From Verrucomicrobiales bacterium (GTDB lineage: Bacteria; Verrucomicrobiota; Verrucomicrobiia; Limisphaerales; CAIMTB01), in NCBI GenBank assembly GCA_016795425.1, contig JAEUHG010000072.1, positions 49,194 to 113,193 on the forward strand: 64,000 nt of DNA, read 5' to 3'. The position numbers and the translations under genes are program-made. The notes below the pieces were generated by a model. It was not told the DNA's origin and did not search any database. It saw only the letters and a program-made list of their open reading frames with translations. Of this stretch, positions 36,354 through 46,168 are shown piece after piece; within the stretch, counting starts at the first letter, position 1; every line of letters begins with the position of its first letter.

Positions 36354-37235
36354 ATGAAAGGCATCATCCTCGCCGGCGGCGCCGGTTCTCGTCTCTACCC
36401 ACTGACCCTGGTGGCGAGCAAACAGCTCCAACCGGTTTACGACAAGCCGATGGTCTACTACCCGCTCACCACCCTCATCGAGGGTGGTGTCCGGGAGTTC
36501 TGCCTGATCTCCACACCCCACGACCTGCCCCGGTACCGCCAGTTGCTCGGTGACGGTTCCCGCCTCGGCTTGAGCATCGAGTATCGTGAACAGGCCAAAC
36601 CCGAAGGCATCGCCCAGGCCTTCCTCATCGCCGACAGCTTCATCGGCAAAGACGCCGTCACCCTCATTCTGGGCGACAACGTCTTCTACGGCGGCGACGT
36701 CTTCCAGAAGGCCTTCGTCGACTTCCGCGACGGCGCCACCATCTTTGGCTATCACGTTCACGATCCGGAACGGTACGGCGTGGTGGCATTCGACGCCGAA
36801 GGGCGCGCAGTTTCCATCGAGGAGAAGCCCCGCCAACCCAAGAGCAGCTACGCCGTTCCCGGCCTCTACCTTTACGACAACGAAGTCGTCGCCATTTCCA
36901 AGGCCCTCAAACCGAGCGCCCGCGGCGAATTGGAGATCACCGACGTCAACCTCGAGTATCTCCGCCGCGGCCAACTCCGCGTCCTGCGCCTCAGCCGCGG
37001 CTTCGCCTGGCTCGACGCCGGCACCAGCACCAGCCTCCACGAGGCCAGTGCCTATGTTCAAACCATCGAACGCCGTACCGGCGTCAAGATCGGATGCCCC
37101 GAGGAAGCCGCGTTCCGCCGTGGCTTTATTACGGCCTCCCAACTCGAATCCCTGATCACCACCCTCCCGAAATGCGAATACCGCGCCTATCTCGAGGAGG
37201 TCGTCGCCGAAGACCGGCGCCTGCAGACCCGCTGA
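36354..37235 (+). CDS. rmlA: glucose-1-phosphate thymidylyltransferase
   Basis: A 293-residue sugar nucleotidyltransferase with the signature GGAGSRLYPLT and the substrate region YDKPMVYYPL, plus the LILGDNVFYG and AWLDAGTSTSLHEAS regions of RmlA. It makes dTDP-glucose from glucose 1-phosphate and dTTP, the first step toward dTDP-rhamnose. It is followed at 12 bases by the epimerase/reductase gene and then by rmlB. The usual rmlC gene is not present. Confidence 0.93.
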   Translation: MKGIILAGGAGSRLYPLTLVASKQLQPVYDKPMVYYPLTTLIEGGVREFCLISTPHDLPRYRQLLGDGSRLGLSIEYREQAKPEGIAQAFLIADSFIGKDAVTLILGDNVFYGGDVFQKAFVDFRDGATIFGYHVHDPERYGVVAFDAEGRAVSIEEKPRQPKSSYAVPGLYLYDNEVVAISKALKPSARGELEITDVNLEYLRRGQLRVLRLSRGFAWLDAGTSTSLHEASAYVQTIERRTGVKIGCPEEAAFRRGFITASQLESLITTLPKCEYRAYLEEVVAEDRRLQTR

Positions 37236-37247
37236 TCCGATCCCTTC

Positions 37248-38213
37248 ATGAACTCACGCATCCTCCTCCTCGGAGCCACCGGTTACGTCGGCCAGGCTTT
37301 CCAACGCGTCATCTCCCAGAAGGGCGGGACGGTTGTCGCCCTCAGCCGTTCCCAGGCGGACTACACCCGGTTCGCCCCCCTGCTCCGCGTCCTGCGCGAG
37401 GTCAAACCCGACTTCCTCGTCAACTGCGCCGGCTACACCGGCAAGCCTAACGTCGACGCCTGCGAAACTCACCAGGCCGACACGATCCTCGGCAATGTGA
37501 ATTTGCCCCAGACCATCGCCCAAGCCTGCGAGGTTGCCGACCTCCCGTGGGGCCAGGTCAGCAGCGGCTGCATCTACGCCGGGGGGAAAGTCGTCCAACC
37601 CGACGGTTCGGTCGCGGTCGAAAAGGACCTCACCCGGCCGGATCTCCGCCGCATCGTCGATTCCGAGCCCGGCAGAATCCGCGGCTTCACCGAAACCGAT
37701 ACTCCCAACTTCAGCTTCCGTGCGCCGCCGTGCAGCTTCTACAGCGGCACCAAGGCCCTCGGTGAGGAGGTCCTCCACGGGGCCCCGGGCTGTTATGTCT
37801 GGCGTCTGCGCATCCCCTTCGACGAGGTCGACGGCATGCGCAATTACCTCACCAAGCTCCAACGTTATGACCGCGTTTACGACAATGTGAATTCGGTCTC
37901 GCACCTCACCGATTTTGCGCGCGCCTGCGTCGAACTGCGCGAGGTTGGCGCCCCGTTCGGCACCTACAATGTCACCAACCCGGGTTTCGTGACCTCCCGC
38001 CAGGTGATCCAGCGCATCGTCGAGACGCTCAAACCCCAACGCCAATTCACCTTCTGGGAGAGCGACGAGGAATTCTATCGAGTCGCCGCCAAAACCCCGC
38101 GTTCGAATTGTGTCATGGACGTCTCGAAACTGCTCTCCACCGGCGTGAAGATCCGTCCGGTCGAGGAAGCCCTGAAGGACGCCCTGAGCCGCTGGATTCC
38201 CGAAAAGAAATAG
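37248..38213 (+). CDS. NDP-4-keto-6-deoxyglucose epimerase/reductase, plant NRS/ER-like
   Basis: A 321-residue SDR protein with the NAD(P) motif GATGYVGQ and the catalytic Tyr-Lys pair YSGTK (165-169). Unlike bacterial RmlD, it closely recalls plant NRS/ER (UER1) and the mimivirus epimerase/reductase: NCAGYTGKPNVDACETH, then VSSGCIY, ETDTPNFSF, YLTKLQRY and YNVTNPG. The Cys (108) and Lys (203) that make the plant enzyme a 3,5-epimerase as well as a 4-reductase appear conserved. It sits between rmlA and rmlB, where rmlC and rmlD would be expected. Final step to rhamnose nucleotide predicted; assignment from remembered family sequences. Confidence 0.75.
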   Translation: MNSRILLLGATGYVGQAFQRVISQKGGTVVALSRSQADYTRFAPLLRVLREVKPDFLVNCAGYTGKPNVDACETHQADTILGNVNLPQTIAQACEVADLPWGQVSSGCIYAGGKVVQPDGSVAVEKDLTRPDLRRIVDSEPGRIRGFTETDTPNFSFRAPPCSFYSGTKALGEEVLHGAPGCYVWRLRIPFDEVDGMRNYLTKLQRYDRVYDNVNSVSHLTDFARACVELREVGAPFGTYNVTNPGFVTSRQVIQRIVETLKPQRQFTFWESDEEFYRVAAKTPRSNCVMDVSKLLSTGVKIRPVEEALKDALSRWIPEKK

Positions 38214-38267
38214 CGATCTCCCCAACACCATCACGACGCTCGCACCTCACTCCATCCGATCCTTCAC

Positions 38268-39311
38268 ATGCACCTCCTCGTCACCGGCGGCGCCGGATTC
38301 ATCGGCAGCAATGTGCTGCGCCATATCATCGACCACCCCTCCGTCACCAAGTTGGTCAACCTCGATTGCCTCACCTACGCCGGCAGTCTTGAAAACCTCT
38401 CCGACCTCGCGAATCACCCGAAGTACGTCTTCGAAAAAGTCGATCTCCGCCAAAAGTCGGACGTCATGCGGGTCGTGCGCGACCATGCCATCACGCGGGT
38501 CATGCATCTGGCGGCCGAAAGCCACGTGGACCGGTCCATCGAGGGCCCGGGCGACTTCATCCACACCAACATCATCGGCACGTTCCATCTGCTCGAGGCG
38601 TGCCGAGGTGCCTGGCTGACCGCGCCGTTCCAACTCCGCCCCGACCTCGCCGCGACGCCGCCCAAGTTCCATCACGTCAGCACCGACGAAGTCTACGGCA
38701 GCCTCGGCGCCACCGGCCTGTTCCTCGAAACCACCCCGTACGCGCCCAATTCCCCGTACTCCGCGAGCAAGGCCTCCAGCGACATGCTGGTTCGCGCCTA
38801 TCATCACACCTACGGACTCCCCGCCGTCATCACCAACTGCTCCAACAACTACGGCCCCTACCAGTTTCCCGAGAAGCTCATTCCCGTCGTCATCCAGAAT
38901 GCGATGAAGCGGAAGCCCATTCCGGTCTACGGCGATGGCATGAACATCCGCGACTGGCTCTTCGTTCGCGACCACGCCGAAGCCCTCTGGCAGGTGCTCA
39001 GCAAGGGCAAGGACGGCGAGACCTACAACATCGGCGGCCGCAACGAGTGGGCCAACATCCGTATCGTCGAATTGATCTGTGATCTCATTGATGAGTTTCA
39101 GCCCGCGCTCGGTGGCAATTCCCGAAGCCTCATCACTTACGTTAAGGACCGCCCCGGCCACGACCGCCGGTACGCCATCGATTGCACCAAGATTGAACGC
39201 GAACTGGGCTGGAAACCCGCCTACACCTTCGAACGCGGCATCCGCGAAACCGTCCGCTGGTACCTCGACAACCAGGAGTGGGCTCGCAAGGTGACCCAGA
39301 AGGGCAAATAA
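38268..39311 (+). CDS. rmlB: dTDP-glucose 4,6-dehydratase
   Basis: A 347-residue SDR dehydratase: GGAGFIGSN binds [11 protein letters not shown] provides the catalytic Thr-Asp-Glu, and YSASKAS the Tyr-Lys. The C-terminal half includes [13 protein letters not shown] and [11 protein letters not shown]. It converts dTDP-glucose to the 4-keto-6-deoxy intermediate used by the epimerase/reductase coded just before it. Length and all catalytic residues are normal. Confidence 0.94.
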   Translation: MHLLVTGGAGFIGSNVLRHIIDHPSVTKLVNLDCLTYAGSLENLSDLANHPKYVFEKVDLRQKSDVMRVVRDHAITRVMHLAAESHVDRSIEGPGDFIHTNIIGTFHLLEACRGAWLTAPFQLRPDLAATPPKFHHVSTDEVYGSLGATGLFLETTPYAPNSPYSASKASSDMLVRAYHHTYGLPAVITNCSNNYGPYQFPEKLIPVVIQNAMKRKPIPVYGDGMNIRDWLFVRDHAEALWQVLSKGKDGETYNIGGRNEWANIRIVELICDLIDEFQPALGGNSRSLITYVKDRPGHDRRYAIDCTKIERELGWKPAYTFERGIRETVRWYLDNQEWARKVTQKGK

Positions 39312-39348
39312 ACCGGACCCGACCGTTCCGTTCCACCGCCGCGCTTCC

Positions 39349-40503
39349 ATGATGTCCACGCCTGCAGGCCATGCGCCTCACGCCCCGGGTGGCCCGGCGC
39401 GTCTCATCGCCCTTTACCTGCCTCAGTTTCATCCCATCCCGGAGAACGACGCGTGGTGGGGCAAGGGCTTCACCGAGTGGACCAATGTGACCCGCGCTCA
39501 GGCGCTGTTCCCTGGCCATTACCAACCCCGCTTGCCCTCCGACCTCGGCTTCTACGATCTCCGTGTCCCGGAAGTCCGCGAGGCCCAGGCCGCGCTCGCC
39601 CGACAGCACGGCATCGAGGGATTTTGTTATTGGCACTACTGGTTCCACGGCCGGCGATTGCTCGAACGACCGTTCCAGGAGGTTCTCCAATCGGGGCGAC
39701 CCGACTTCCCGTTCTGCCTCGCATGGGCCAACGAATCCTGGAGCCGCAGTTGGCTGGGCGATAAACGCGACATCCTCGCCGACCAACGCTACTCCCATGA
39801 CGACGATCTGGCCCACGCTCGCTGGCTGGCCGCCGCCTTCGCCGATTCCCGCTACCTCCGTATCCATGGCCGGCCGCTCTTCCTCATCTATCGGCCCTTC
39901 GCCCTCCCCGACGCGCGCGCCACCACCGACACTCTACGCAGCGAAATCGTGCGGCTCGGCCTTCCCGAACCCTACCTGGTCGGCATCAATGCCCATAACC
40001 CGGATGCCGACATGCGCAAGCTGGGCTTCGACATGACCGAGCATCACGAACCGCAACTCGGCGCCCTGCCCGGGGCTTACGCCCCCGCCAGCCTCGACCG
40101 CCGAATGCGCATGAAGCTGAGGAAAACCCTCGGACGGCCGGCCAAGGTCTATACCTACGAGGAAGCCCGCGCCTTCATGGCCTCCAAGGTTCCCGCCCAC
40201 CCCCATTTTCCCTGTCTCTTTGTCGGATGGGACAACACGGCGCGGCGCGGACAGGAGGCCATCATCATGACGGATGCCACCCCGGAGATCGTCGGTGCCC
40301 ACCTGCGTCGACTCATCCGCTCCCTGTCCTCCAAGCATCCACAGGAACGCATCCTCTTTATCAACGCGTGGAATGAGTGGGCGGAGGGCATGTACCTCGA
40401 ACCCGACCATCGGTACGGCACGGCTTTGCTCGCCGAAGTGGCGCGCAGCCTCCAGGAAGCGGCGCAACCCGCCGACCCCCAACCTCAAACCACGCGAGCG
40501 TGA
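39349..40503 (+). CDS. WbsX-like glycan biosynthesis protein (GH99-like domain)
   Basis: A 384-residue protein with the WbsX signature: ALYLPQFHPIPENDAWWGKGFTEWTNV, followed by a TIM-barrel core with FCLAWANESWSRSW and, near the end, NAWNEWAEGMYLEPD. WbsX proteins are frequent in O-antigen and capsule clusters and resemble GH99; whether they cut or transfer sugars is not settled. Its TGA overlaps the GTG start of the next gene (GTGA), so the two are translationally coupled. Confidence 0.84.
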   Translation: MMSTPAGHAPHAPGGPARLIALYLPQFHPIPENDAWWGKGFTEWTNVTRAQALFPGHYQPRLPSDLGFYDLRVPEVREAQAALARQHGIEGFCYWHYWFHGRRLLERPFQEVLQSGRPDFPFCLAWANESWSRSWLGDKRDILADQRYSHDDDLAHARWLAAAFADSRYLRIHGRPLFLIYRPFALPDARATTDTLRSEIVRLGLPEPYLVGINAHNPDADMRKLGFDMTEHHEPQLGALPGAYAPASLDRRMRMKLRKTLGRPAKVYTYEEARAFMASKVPAHPHFPCLFVGWDNTARRGQEAIIMTDATPEIVGAHLRRLIRSLSSKHPQERILFINAWNEWAEGMYLEPDHRYGTALLAEVARSLQEAAQPADPQPQTTRA

Positions 40504-41747
40504 GGATCCTCGCCACCAGTCCTCTCATCCCCCGTCCGGACACGGCCTCGGGGGATCGTCGTTTTGCCGCCATCCTCAAACTCCTCGCCCGACGCGCCCA
40601 GGTCGATTTTGCGGCAGGCGAAACGCTTCCACCTCGCACCGCACCGGATCACCGCCACCTTCGGGCGCTCGAGAAGATCAATGTTCAGGTCGTCGCCGGG
40701 GGAGCCGACAACATTCACGATTGCCTCGCCCGAAACCGGTACGATGCCATCTACTCCGAGTTTTGGGCGCACTCGCGCTTCATCACCCACCTCGCCCGCA
40801 ACATCCAGCCGTGGGCCCGGATCGTGGTCGACAGCGTGGACGTCCATTTTCTGCGGGAGGAAGCCGCTGCACGCCTGGGCCTCAATGACCCAACCTCGGT
40901 GGCCGAGCGCAAGGTTCAGGAACTCACTGTCTACCGCGGCGCCCACACCGTCATCGCCATCACCGAGGAAGATGAGATCGCGCTGCACCGCGAAGGAGGC
41001 ATCGCGCGCGTGCTTCGACTTCCCAACATCGTCGAAAGCCGTCCCCGCGCCCACCTTGATCGCGGGAACCAGATGCTCTTCGTCGGCGGTTTTGGGCATC
41101 CTCCCAACCGGGACGCCGTCCACTGGTTCGTCACCGAAATCCTCCCTCGTATCCGGGCGCGGATTCCCGACGCGTCTTTTCGTGTCGTGGGCGCCAAACC
41201 GCCGCCCGATATCACCGCCCTCAATGGCGCACCCGGCGTCCAAATCGTGGGGTTCGTTCCTGACACGGGCCCCTATCTCGATGCCGCCGCGGTGTCGGTC
41301 GCGCCACTTCGCTACGGCGCCGGCATGAAGGGTAAAGTCACCGAGGCGCTCTCTGCCGGTTTGCCGGTGGTGACCACTTCCGCGGGCGCCCAAGGCCTCC
41401 GCGCCGTCTCTGGCGAACATCTGATCGTTGCCGATGAGGCGGCCAGTTTCGCCGACGCCGTCGTCCAACTCCTGCAAGATGCCGATCGCGCCGCGCGTCT
41501 CGGCGCCAACGGCCAGCGCCATATTCTCTCGCTCTGCGGCGAACCCGCCGCGAGCGCTGTCATCGATCAACTCTTGCAGCACCTCCAGGGCGTTCGAACC
41601 CCGACGCTGGCGCCACTGCGCATGCTCACCTATCGCGCCCTCCGATCCGTGGCCCGTGCAGGTCGCCGCCCACCCCCGCCCACGCCGACGCCGCCCCCAC
41701 CCGGCAGCGCCAAGCCCACCGTCCAGGCTCCCCCCGAGTCCCGCTGA
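40500..41747 (+). CDS. glycosyltransferase family 4
   Basis: A 415-residue GT-B protein starting at GTG 40500, which overlaps the previous TGA (GTGA). Starting here gives the normal RILATSPLIPRPDTASGDRR entry of the GT4 fold; the longer frame upstream is only a shadow of WbsX. The C-terminal domain has the donor site YGAGMKGKVTEALSAGLPVV. The last ~45 residues are rich in Pro and Arg, probably a disordered tail. Sugar specificity unknown. Confidence 0.82.
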   Translation: MRILATSPLIPRPDTASGDRRFAAILKLLARRAQVDFAAGETLPPRTAPDHRHLRALEKINVQVVAGGADNIHDCLARNRYDAIYSEFWAHSRFITHLARNIQPWARIVVDSVDVHFLREEAAARLGLNDPTSVAERKVQELTVYRGAHTVIAITEEDEIALHREGGIARVLRLPNIVESRPRAHLDRGNQMLFVGGFGHPPNRDAVHWFVTEILPRIRARIPDASFRVVGAKPPPDITALNGAPGVQIVGFVPDTGPYLDAAAVSVAPLRYGAGMKGKVTEALSAGLPVVTTSAGAQGLRAVSGEHLIVADEAASFADAVVQLLQDADRAARLGANGQRHILSLCGEPAASAVIDQLLQHLQGVRTPTLAPLRMLTYRALRSVARAGRRPPPPTPTPPPPGSAKPTVQAPPESR

Positions 41748-41754
41748 TCCCACG

Positions 41755-42708
41755 ATGCCGCGCGTCACCGTCATCGTCCCGAACTACAATCACGCCCGCT
41801 TCCTGCCGCAGCGGCTCGACAGCGTGTTCGGCCAGACGTTTCAGGATTTCGAGGTCCTGCTTCTCGACGACGCCTCCACCGACGACAGCCGTGACGTCCT
41901 CCTCCGCTACGCCAGGGATCCGCGCGCCCGAACCCTCTTCAACGAACGCAACAGCGGCACCGTGTTTCGCCAATGGAATCGTGGACTTCGTGAGGCGAAG
42001 GGCGATTTCGTGTGGATCGCGGAATCGGATGATTTCGCCGACTCGCGGCTGCTGGAATGCCTCGTCGCAGGCCTCTCAGAACATCCCGGTGCCGGGGTCG
42101 CGGTTTGTGAATCTCAATGGGTCGATGAGCGGGGTGTCGCCATTCCGCGCTCTGAACGCCCCATCGTCACCGCCGGCGCCAAGCCGGGCGGCGCCATGAT
42201 TCCCGGACACCGCTTCGTCACCCATTCCATGCTGCTGGGGTGCTCGATTCAGAATGCCAGCGCCGTGGTGTTCCGCCGCGCCACCGCCGCGGAGATCGGG
42301 TACGCCGACGAGACGTTCCGGCTCGCCGGGGACTGGATGTTCTGGGTGCGGATGCTCGAGCGCTCTGATTGCCTGGCGATCGCCGAACCTCTCAATCACT
42401 GGCGCCAGCACGGCGCAACCGTCCGCGCCAAAGTGCGCGGTGCGGGTTACGGCAGCCGCGATGCCTTGCGCGTCGGACGCTACATTCTCGCGCATTTCGA
42501 AACCGCGCCCGACCAACGCCGATCGCTGCGCGAAACACTGGTTTTCAAAGTCTGGCGCGACATTTTTTGCCGCAACCGCCAAATCGGACCCGGACAACGC
42601 CTCAAGGTCCTTGGCGACGCCCTGAGATTCGATCCGCGCATCGGGCTCGGACTCTTCCGGTTCGGTGTGCAAAGGGTCTTTGGCCGATGGGCCCCCGAAT
42701 CGCCATAG
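41755..42708 (+). CDS. glycosyltransferase family 2
   Basis: A 317-residue GT-A enzyme: VTVIVPNYNHARFLPQRLDS at the start, LLLDDASTDDS for nucleotide binding and IAESDDFAD as metal-binding motif. An acceptor region with LAGDWMFWVRMLER follows. It begins seven bases after the preceding stop, and its end overlaps the next GT4 gene by 22 bases. The start at 41755 is well supported by the conserved N-terminus. Confidence 0.85.
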   Translation: MPRVTVIVPNYNHARFLPQRLDSVFGQTFQDFEVLLLDDASTDDSRDVLLRYARDPRARTLFNERNSGTVFRQWNRGLREAKGDFVWIAESDDFADSRLLECLVAGLSEHPGAGVAVCESQWVDERGVAIPRSERPIVTAGAKPGGAMIPGHRFVTHSMLLGCSIQNASAVVFRRATAAEIGYADETFRLAGDWMFWVRMLERSDCLAIAEPLNHWRQHGATVRAKVRGAGYGSRDALRVGRYILAHFETAPDQRRSLRETLVFKVWRDIFCRNRQIGPGQRLKVLGDALRFDPRIGLGLFRFGVQRVFGRWAPESP

Positions 42709-43856
42709 CCTGTTCCGGCCTCGGCAACATCCGCCGCGGCAACGAAACCTGGGCGCGCGACGCCAGTGCCGCGCTCCACCGTGCCGGCGCCAGTGTCACC
42801 CTCATCGGGGGAGGCCCTGAGCCCGAGGCCGCCTGTCCCTACGTCCGTCTTCCGAATCTCCATCGCGAATTTCCCCTGCTCCGCCGCTGGTGGCCGTGGT
42901 CCCGACGCTACCTCCTGGAACAGCTTTCCTTCCTCTTCCCCCTCCGTCGCTACCTCCGCGTCCACGGCTTCCAGGCGGTCCATCTCTGCGACCCTGACCT
43001 CGCCCTGCAACTCCACCGCCGCCAAGGCGCGCACCGTATTCCCATCGTCTTCAAGGACGGCATGTGTCTCGGCCCCCACTGGTGCAGCCGCATACCCTTC
43101 GTCCAGGTCCTCGCCCCGCACTACCGTGACGTCCTCGCCCGCGAAGCCGGCGTCAGTACCGAAGGTTGGTTCGTCATTCCGCACATGGTGGATCCCGCGG
43201 AATTCGTGCCGCCGCCAGATCGCGCCCTGCCCCGCGCGGCGCGGCCCGATCTCTCCTTGCCGCCGAACGCCTTCGTGATCATGGGAGTCGGCGACTTCTC
43301 TGCCGGCGGCAACAAGCGGCTCGATTGGCTGGTTCGTGAAACCGCCCGACTGCCGGCGGAGCTCAACGCGCACCTCGTTCTTGCCGGCCAGGCGGCTGCC
43401 TCGGACTTCGCCGCGTTTCAACAATCCGCGCGCACCGCCCTTGGGGATCGGGTGCGCCTGCTGCGCAACCTACCACGCCGAGAGGTCGCCCGACTTTACC
43501 AGGTCGCTGACGTCTATGCCCACGCAGCGACACGCGAACCTTTCGGCATCGTCTTCCTCGAAGCGATGGCCAGCGGACTGCCGATCCTCGGACACACTTG
43601 GGACGTCACCCGATGGATCATCGGGGACGCCGGAATCGCCCTCGACATGACCGCACCAGGCGCGCTGGCCACCCATCTCGAAGAACTGGCCCGCCACCCC
43701 GACCGGAGGGCCGACCTCGGTGTGGTCGCCCGTCGACGCGTCCTGGCGCGGTTCTCTCCCGACGCCCTGATTCCGCAATACCTCGAACTCTATCGGTGCA
43801 TGACAGGACCGAACTCTTTCACACCCCTGGCTTCCCGTTCCGATCCTCTCCCATGA
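42687..43856 (+). CDS. glycosyltransferase family 4
   Basis: A 389-residue GT-B protein. The N-terminus IAIACSGLGNIRRGNETWARD is typical of GT4 acceptor domains, and ATREPFGIVFLEAMASGLPIL marks the donor domain with the two conserved Glu residues. Its first 22 bases overlap the GT2 gene and its TGA shares ATGA with the next gene. The ATG at 42687 is preferred to upstream frames that run in another phase of the GT2 gene. Confidence 0.84.
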   Translation: MGPRIAIACSGLGNIRRGNETWARDASAALHRAGASVTLIGGGPEPEAACPYVRLPNLHREFPLLRRWWPWSRRYLLEQLSFLFPLRRYLRVHGFQAVHLCDPDLALQLHRRQGAHRIPIVFKDGMCLGPHWCSRIPFVQVLAPHYRDVLAREAGVSTEGWFVIPHMVDPAEFVPPPDRALPRAARPDLSLPPNAFVIMGVGDFSAGGNKRLDWLVRETARLPAELNAHLVLAGQAAASDFAAFQQSARTALGDRVRLLRNLPRREVARLYQVADVYAHAATREPFGIVFLEAMASGLPILGHTWDVTRWIIGDAGIALDMTAPGALATHLEELARHPDRRADLGVVARRRVLARFSPDALIPQYLELYRCMTGPNSFTPLASRSDPLP

Positions 43857-45004
43857 AACGCTTTGTCATCTCGGCCAACGCGGTGCCGCGCGACGGCGGT
43901 CTCGGACTCAACTTCGCCCACATGCTCGAAGGGCTCCGCGGAGAATTTGAAGTCGAGGTCTTCTGCGCCGGACCGGCCGAAGGTTTCCGCACCCACATCA
44001 TTCCGCCGCCGACCCATATCAATCGGTTCTTTGCCCTTCCCCTGGTGCGCCGATTTCGCGGCATCCACGCCAATCTCGTCGAACGCCACTTCGACACGCT
44101 GGTGGCTCGGCAACTCCCCACCTGCGACCTCTTTCAAGGCCTTACCGGGCAATGCGAACGCAGCCTGGCCGCGGCGCACAATCGGGGCGCCCGCTCCCTG
44201 CTGGATGTCGTTACCGTGCATAACGACGAAGGCGACCTCCGCGTCGCCCGCGAATGCGCCGCCTTTGGCACCACGCTCCGTCCCAACCGCTCCCAAGGCT
44301 CCCGCAGAAAACGCGAATACGCCGCGGCCCACAAGATCCGCGTCATGTCCCACCACGCCCGAAGGACATTCCTGGAGCACGGCTTCCGACCTGAACGGGT
44401 GATCACCATTCATCCGCCAGTCGAGGTCGAGCAATTCCCGGTCTCCCGCTTCGGGGCCGATCGCTTCCGGGTCACCTTCATCGGGAGACTGGAGATCGGG
44501 AAAGGGTTTCACCACGCCATCGAGGCGTTTCGCGCCGCCCAACTGCCCAATGCCGAACTGGTGCTCTGGGGCGGATCGGGCAGCCGCGAAGTCGCCCGCT
44601 ATCTCCGCGACAACGTCGCCAACGATCCTTCCATTCAGGTGCGTCCCGTCCCGATTCGGACCGCGGGACTCGACGAGGTCTTCGGAAAATCGCATGTGGT
44701 CGTCCATCCGTCCGTCGCCGACGGCTTCGGCTACGTTGTGGCTGAAGCCATGGCGGCCGGAGTCCCCGTCATCGCCAGCGACACCACCGGTGGAAGCGAT
44801 TGGATCGAGGATGGAACGAACGGCTTCGTGGTGCCGTGCGGCGACCTCCAGAAGCTTCGCGAGCGATTGATCTGGTGCCATCGCAACCGAAACCTTCTGC
44901 CCGATATGGGACGTGCGGCAAGAGCCACCGCCGCCGCGCACAGCGTCCTCCACTTTCGCTCCGAGTACCTCCCCGTCCTCCATGCCCTCGCCCACCCCTC
45001 CTGA
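43853..45004 (+). CDS. glycosyltransferase family 4
   Basis: A 383-residue GT-B protein with FVISANAVPRDGGLGLNFAHML at the start and, in the donor domain, FIGRLEIGKGFHHAIEAF and VHPSVADGFGYVVAEAMAAGVPV. The ATG overlaps the previous stop (ATGA), so coupled translation is expected. One of four consecutive GT genes; the order suggests sequential sugar addition, but acceptor and donor are unknown. Confidence 0.84.
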   Translation: MKRFVISANAVPRDGGLGLNFAHMLEGLRGEFEVEVFCAGPAEGFRTHIIPPPTHINRFFALPLVRRFRGIHANLVERHFDTLVARQLPTCDLFQGLTGQCERSLAAAHNRGARSLLDVVTVHNDEGDLRVARECAAFGTTLRPNRSQGSRRKREYAAAHKIRVMSHHARRTFLEHGFRPERVITIHPPVEVEQFPVSRFGADRFRVTFIGRLEIGKGFHHAIEAFRAAQLPNAELVLWGGSGSREVARYLRDNVANDPSIQVRPVPIRTAGLDEVFGKSHVVVHPSVADGFGYVVAEAMAAGVPVIASDTTGGSDWIEDGTNGFVVPCGDLQKLRERLIWCHRNRNLLPDMGRAARATAAAHSVLHFRSEYLPVLHALAHPS

Positions 45005-45019
45005 TCCCCCGGAGCCGGA

Positions 45020-46168
45020 ATGACCCCGCAACGACCCATCAGCGTCGCCTTCGTCAACGAGAACACCCTCGGGCACGTCTCGTACCTGCCGCGCTTCGTC
45101 GACGAACTCCGGCGCCGACCCGAACTCGGCATTCGGCCGCTCCCCTTCGACGTGACGCCGTTGCCCCCCGAACTCGCAAGGCGGGCCGACCTGACCATCC
45201 GCGGGTTGCGTCGCTTCGGCCTCGATTTCCACGTCGCACGCTGGCGCAAGATTGTCAGCGCTCACGCCGCCGAACAACTCGACGCGCTACGGCGCGACCA
45301 CCGCCTCCATGCAGTGGTCGTCAACACGCAGAGCGTGGCCCTGAATCTGGCCGCCGTGGCAACCAAACTGCCCCTCTTCGTCTGCCTCGACGCCACCTTC
45401 GAGCAACTGCAGCGCAGCCGCTGGTTCGCCCCCAACACTCTCGCGCGCTGGCTCACCCCGTTCACCCTCGCCCCCATCCTCCCCCTGGAACGCGACCTGT
45501 TCGCCACCTGCGCCAAACTGCTTCCCTGGTCGGCGCCTGTCCGGGATTCGCTCGTCGCTGAATACCGAATCGCCCCCGAACGCATCGCAATCCTGCCACC
45601 ATCGTTGGACCTCAGCCGATTTCGGCGAGTCCCACGACCTCCCCACGCGCGGCCTCAAGTCCTGTTCCTTGGGGGCGATTTCGTCAGAAAGGGCGGTCCC
45701 GTGCTGCTCGAAGCCTACCGCCGCCATCTCTCCCATCACTGCGACCTTCACATCGTCACGCAATCCGCCGTCGAACCCTGCCCGGGCGTCCAAATCCATC
45801 GCCACATCTCCGCCGGAAGCCCAGCGTGGCTCGAACGCTGGAACCAGGCCGACGTCTTCGTGTTTCCCAGCGGACTGGAAACGTTTGGCATTGTCCTGTT
45901 GGAAGCGTTGGCGTTTGAAGTCCCTGTGGTGGCCAGCACGGCCGGAGCGGCATGCGATATTCTGGAGAATGGACGAACGGGCGTGCTGCTGCGGGACCTG
46001 AGTCCCAGCGCCATTGCCGAAGGAATCCGGCAGACGCTCGATCAACCCGAGGCGGCCCGGGAACGCGCCCGCCTTGGACGCGAACGCGTGGAGCGCGACT
46101 TCGAGCTGGGCCGGAATACGGAGCGCCTGGCCGAAATGCTCCGGATGGCGGCTAGTCCAACTCCCTGA
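45020..46168 (+). CDS. glycosyltransferase family 4
   Basis: A 382-residue GT-B protein with VAFVNENTLGHVSYLPRFVDEL at the start and PSGLETFGIVLLEALAFEVPVV in the donor domain. A purine-rich GGAGCCGGA immediately precedes the ATG at 45020. It is the last gene of the large polysaccharide cluster. Its 3' end overlaps the convergent DUF1080 gene by 17 bases, so the two transcripts are partly antisense to each other. Confidence 0.84.
   Translation: MTPQRPISVAFVNENTLGHVSYLPRFVDELRRRPELGIRPLPFDVTPLPPELARRADLTIRGLRRFGLDFHVARWRKIVSAHAAEQLDALRRDHRLHAVVVNTQSVALNLAAVATKLPLFVCLDATFEQLQRSRWFAPNTLARWLTPFTLAPILPLERDLFATCAKLLPWSAPVRDSLVAEYRIAPERIAILPPSLDLSRFRRVPRPPHARPQVLFLGGDFVRKGGPVLLEAYRRHLSHHCDLHIVTQSAVEPCPGVQIHRHISAGSPAWLERWNQADVFVFPSGLETFGIVLLEALAFEVPVVASTAGAACDILENGRTGVLLRDLSPSAIAEGIRQTLDQPEAARERARLGRERVERDFELGRNTERLAEMLRMAASPTP

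Noticed and set aside
36354..39311. A missing rmlC hidden in the gaps around rmlA and rmlB
   Set aside because: The gaps are 12-72 bases long and cannot hold a cupin of about 180 residues; no other frame has RmlC motifs.
38247..39359. 370-codon frame antisense to rmlB
   Set aside because: Composition is that of a shadow frame; rmlB on the other strand has all catalytic motifs.
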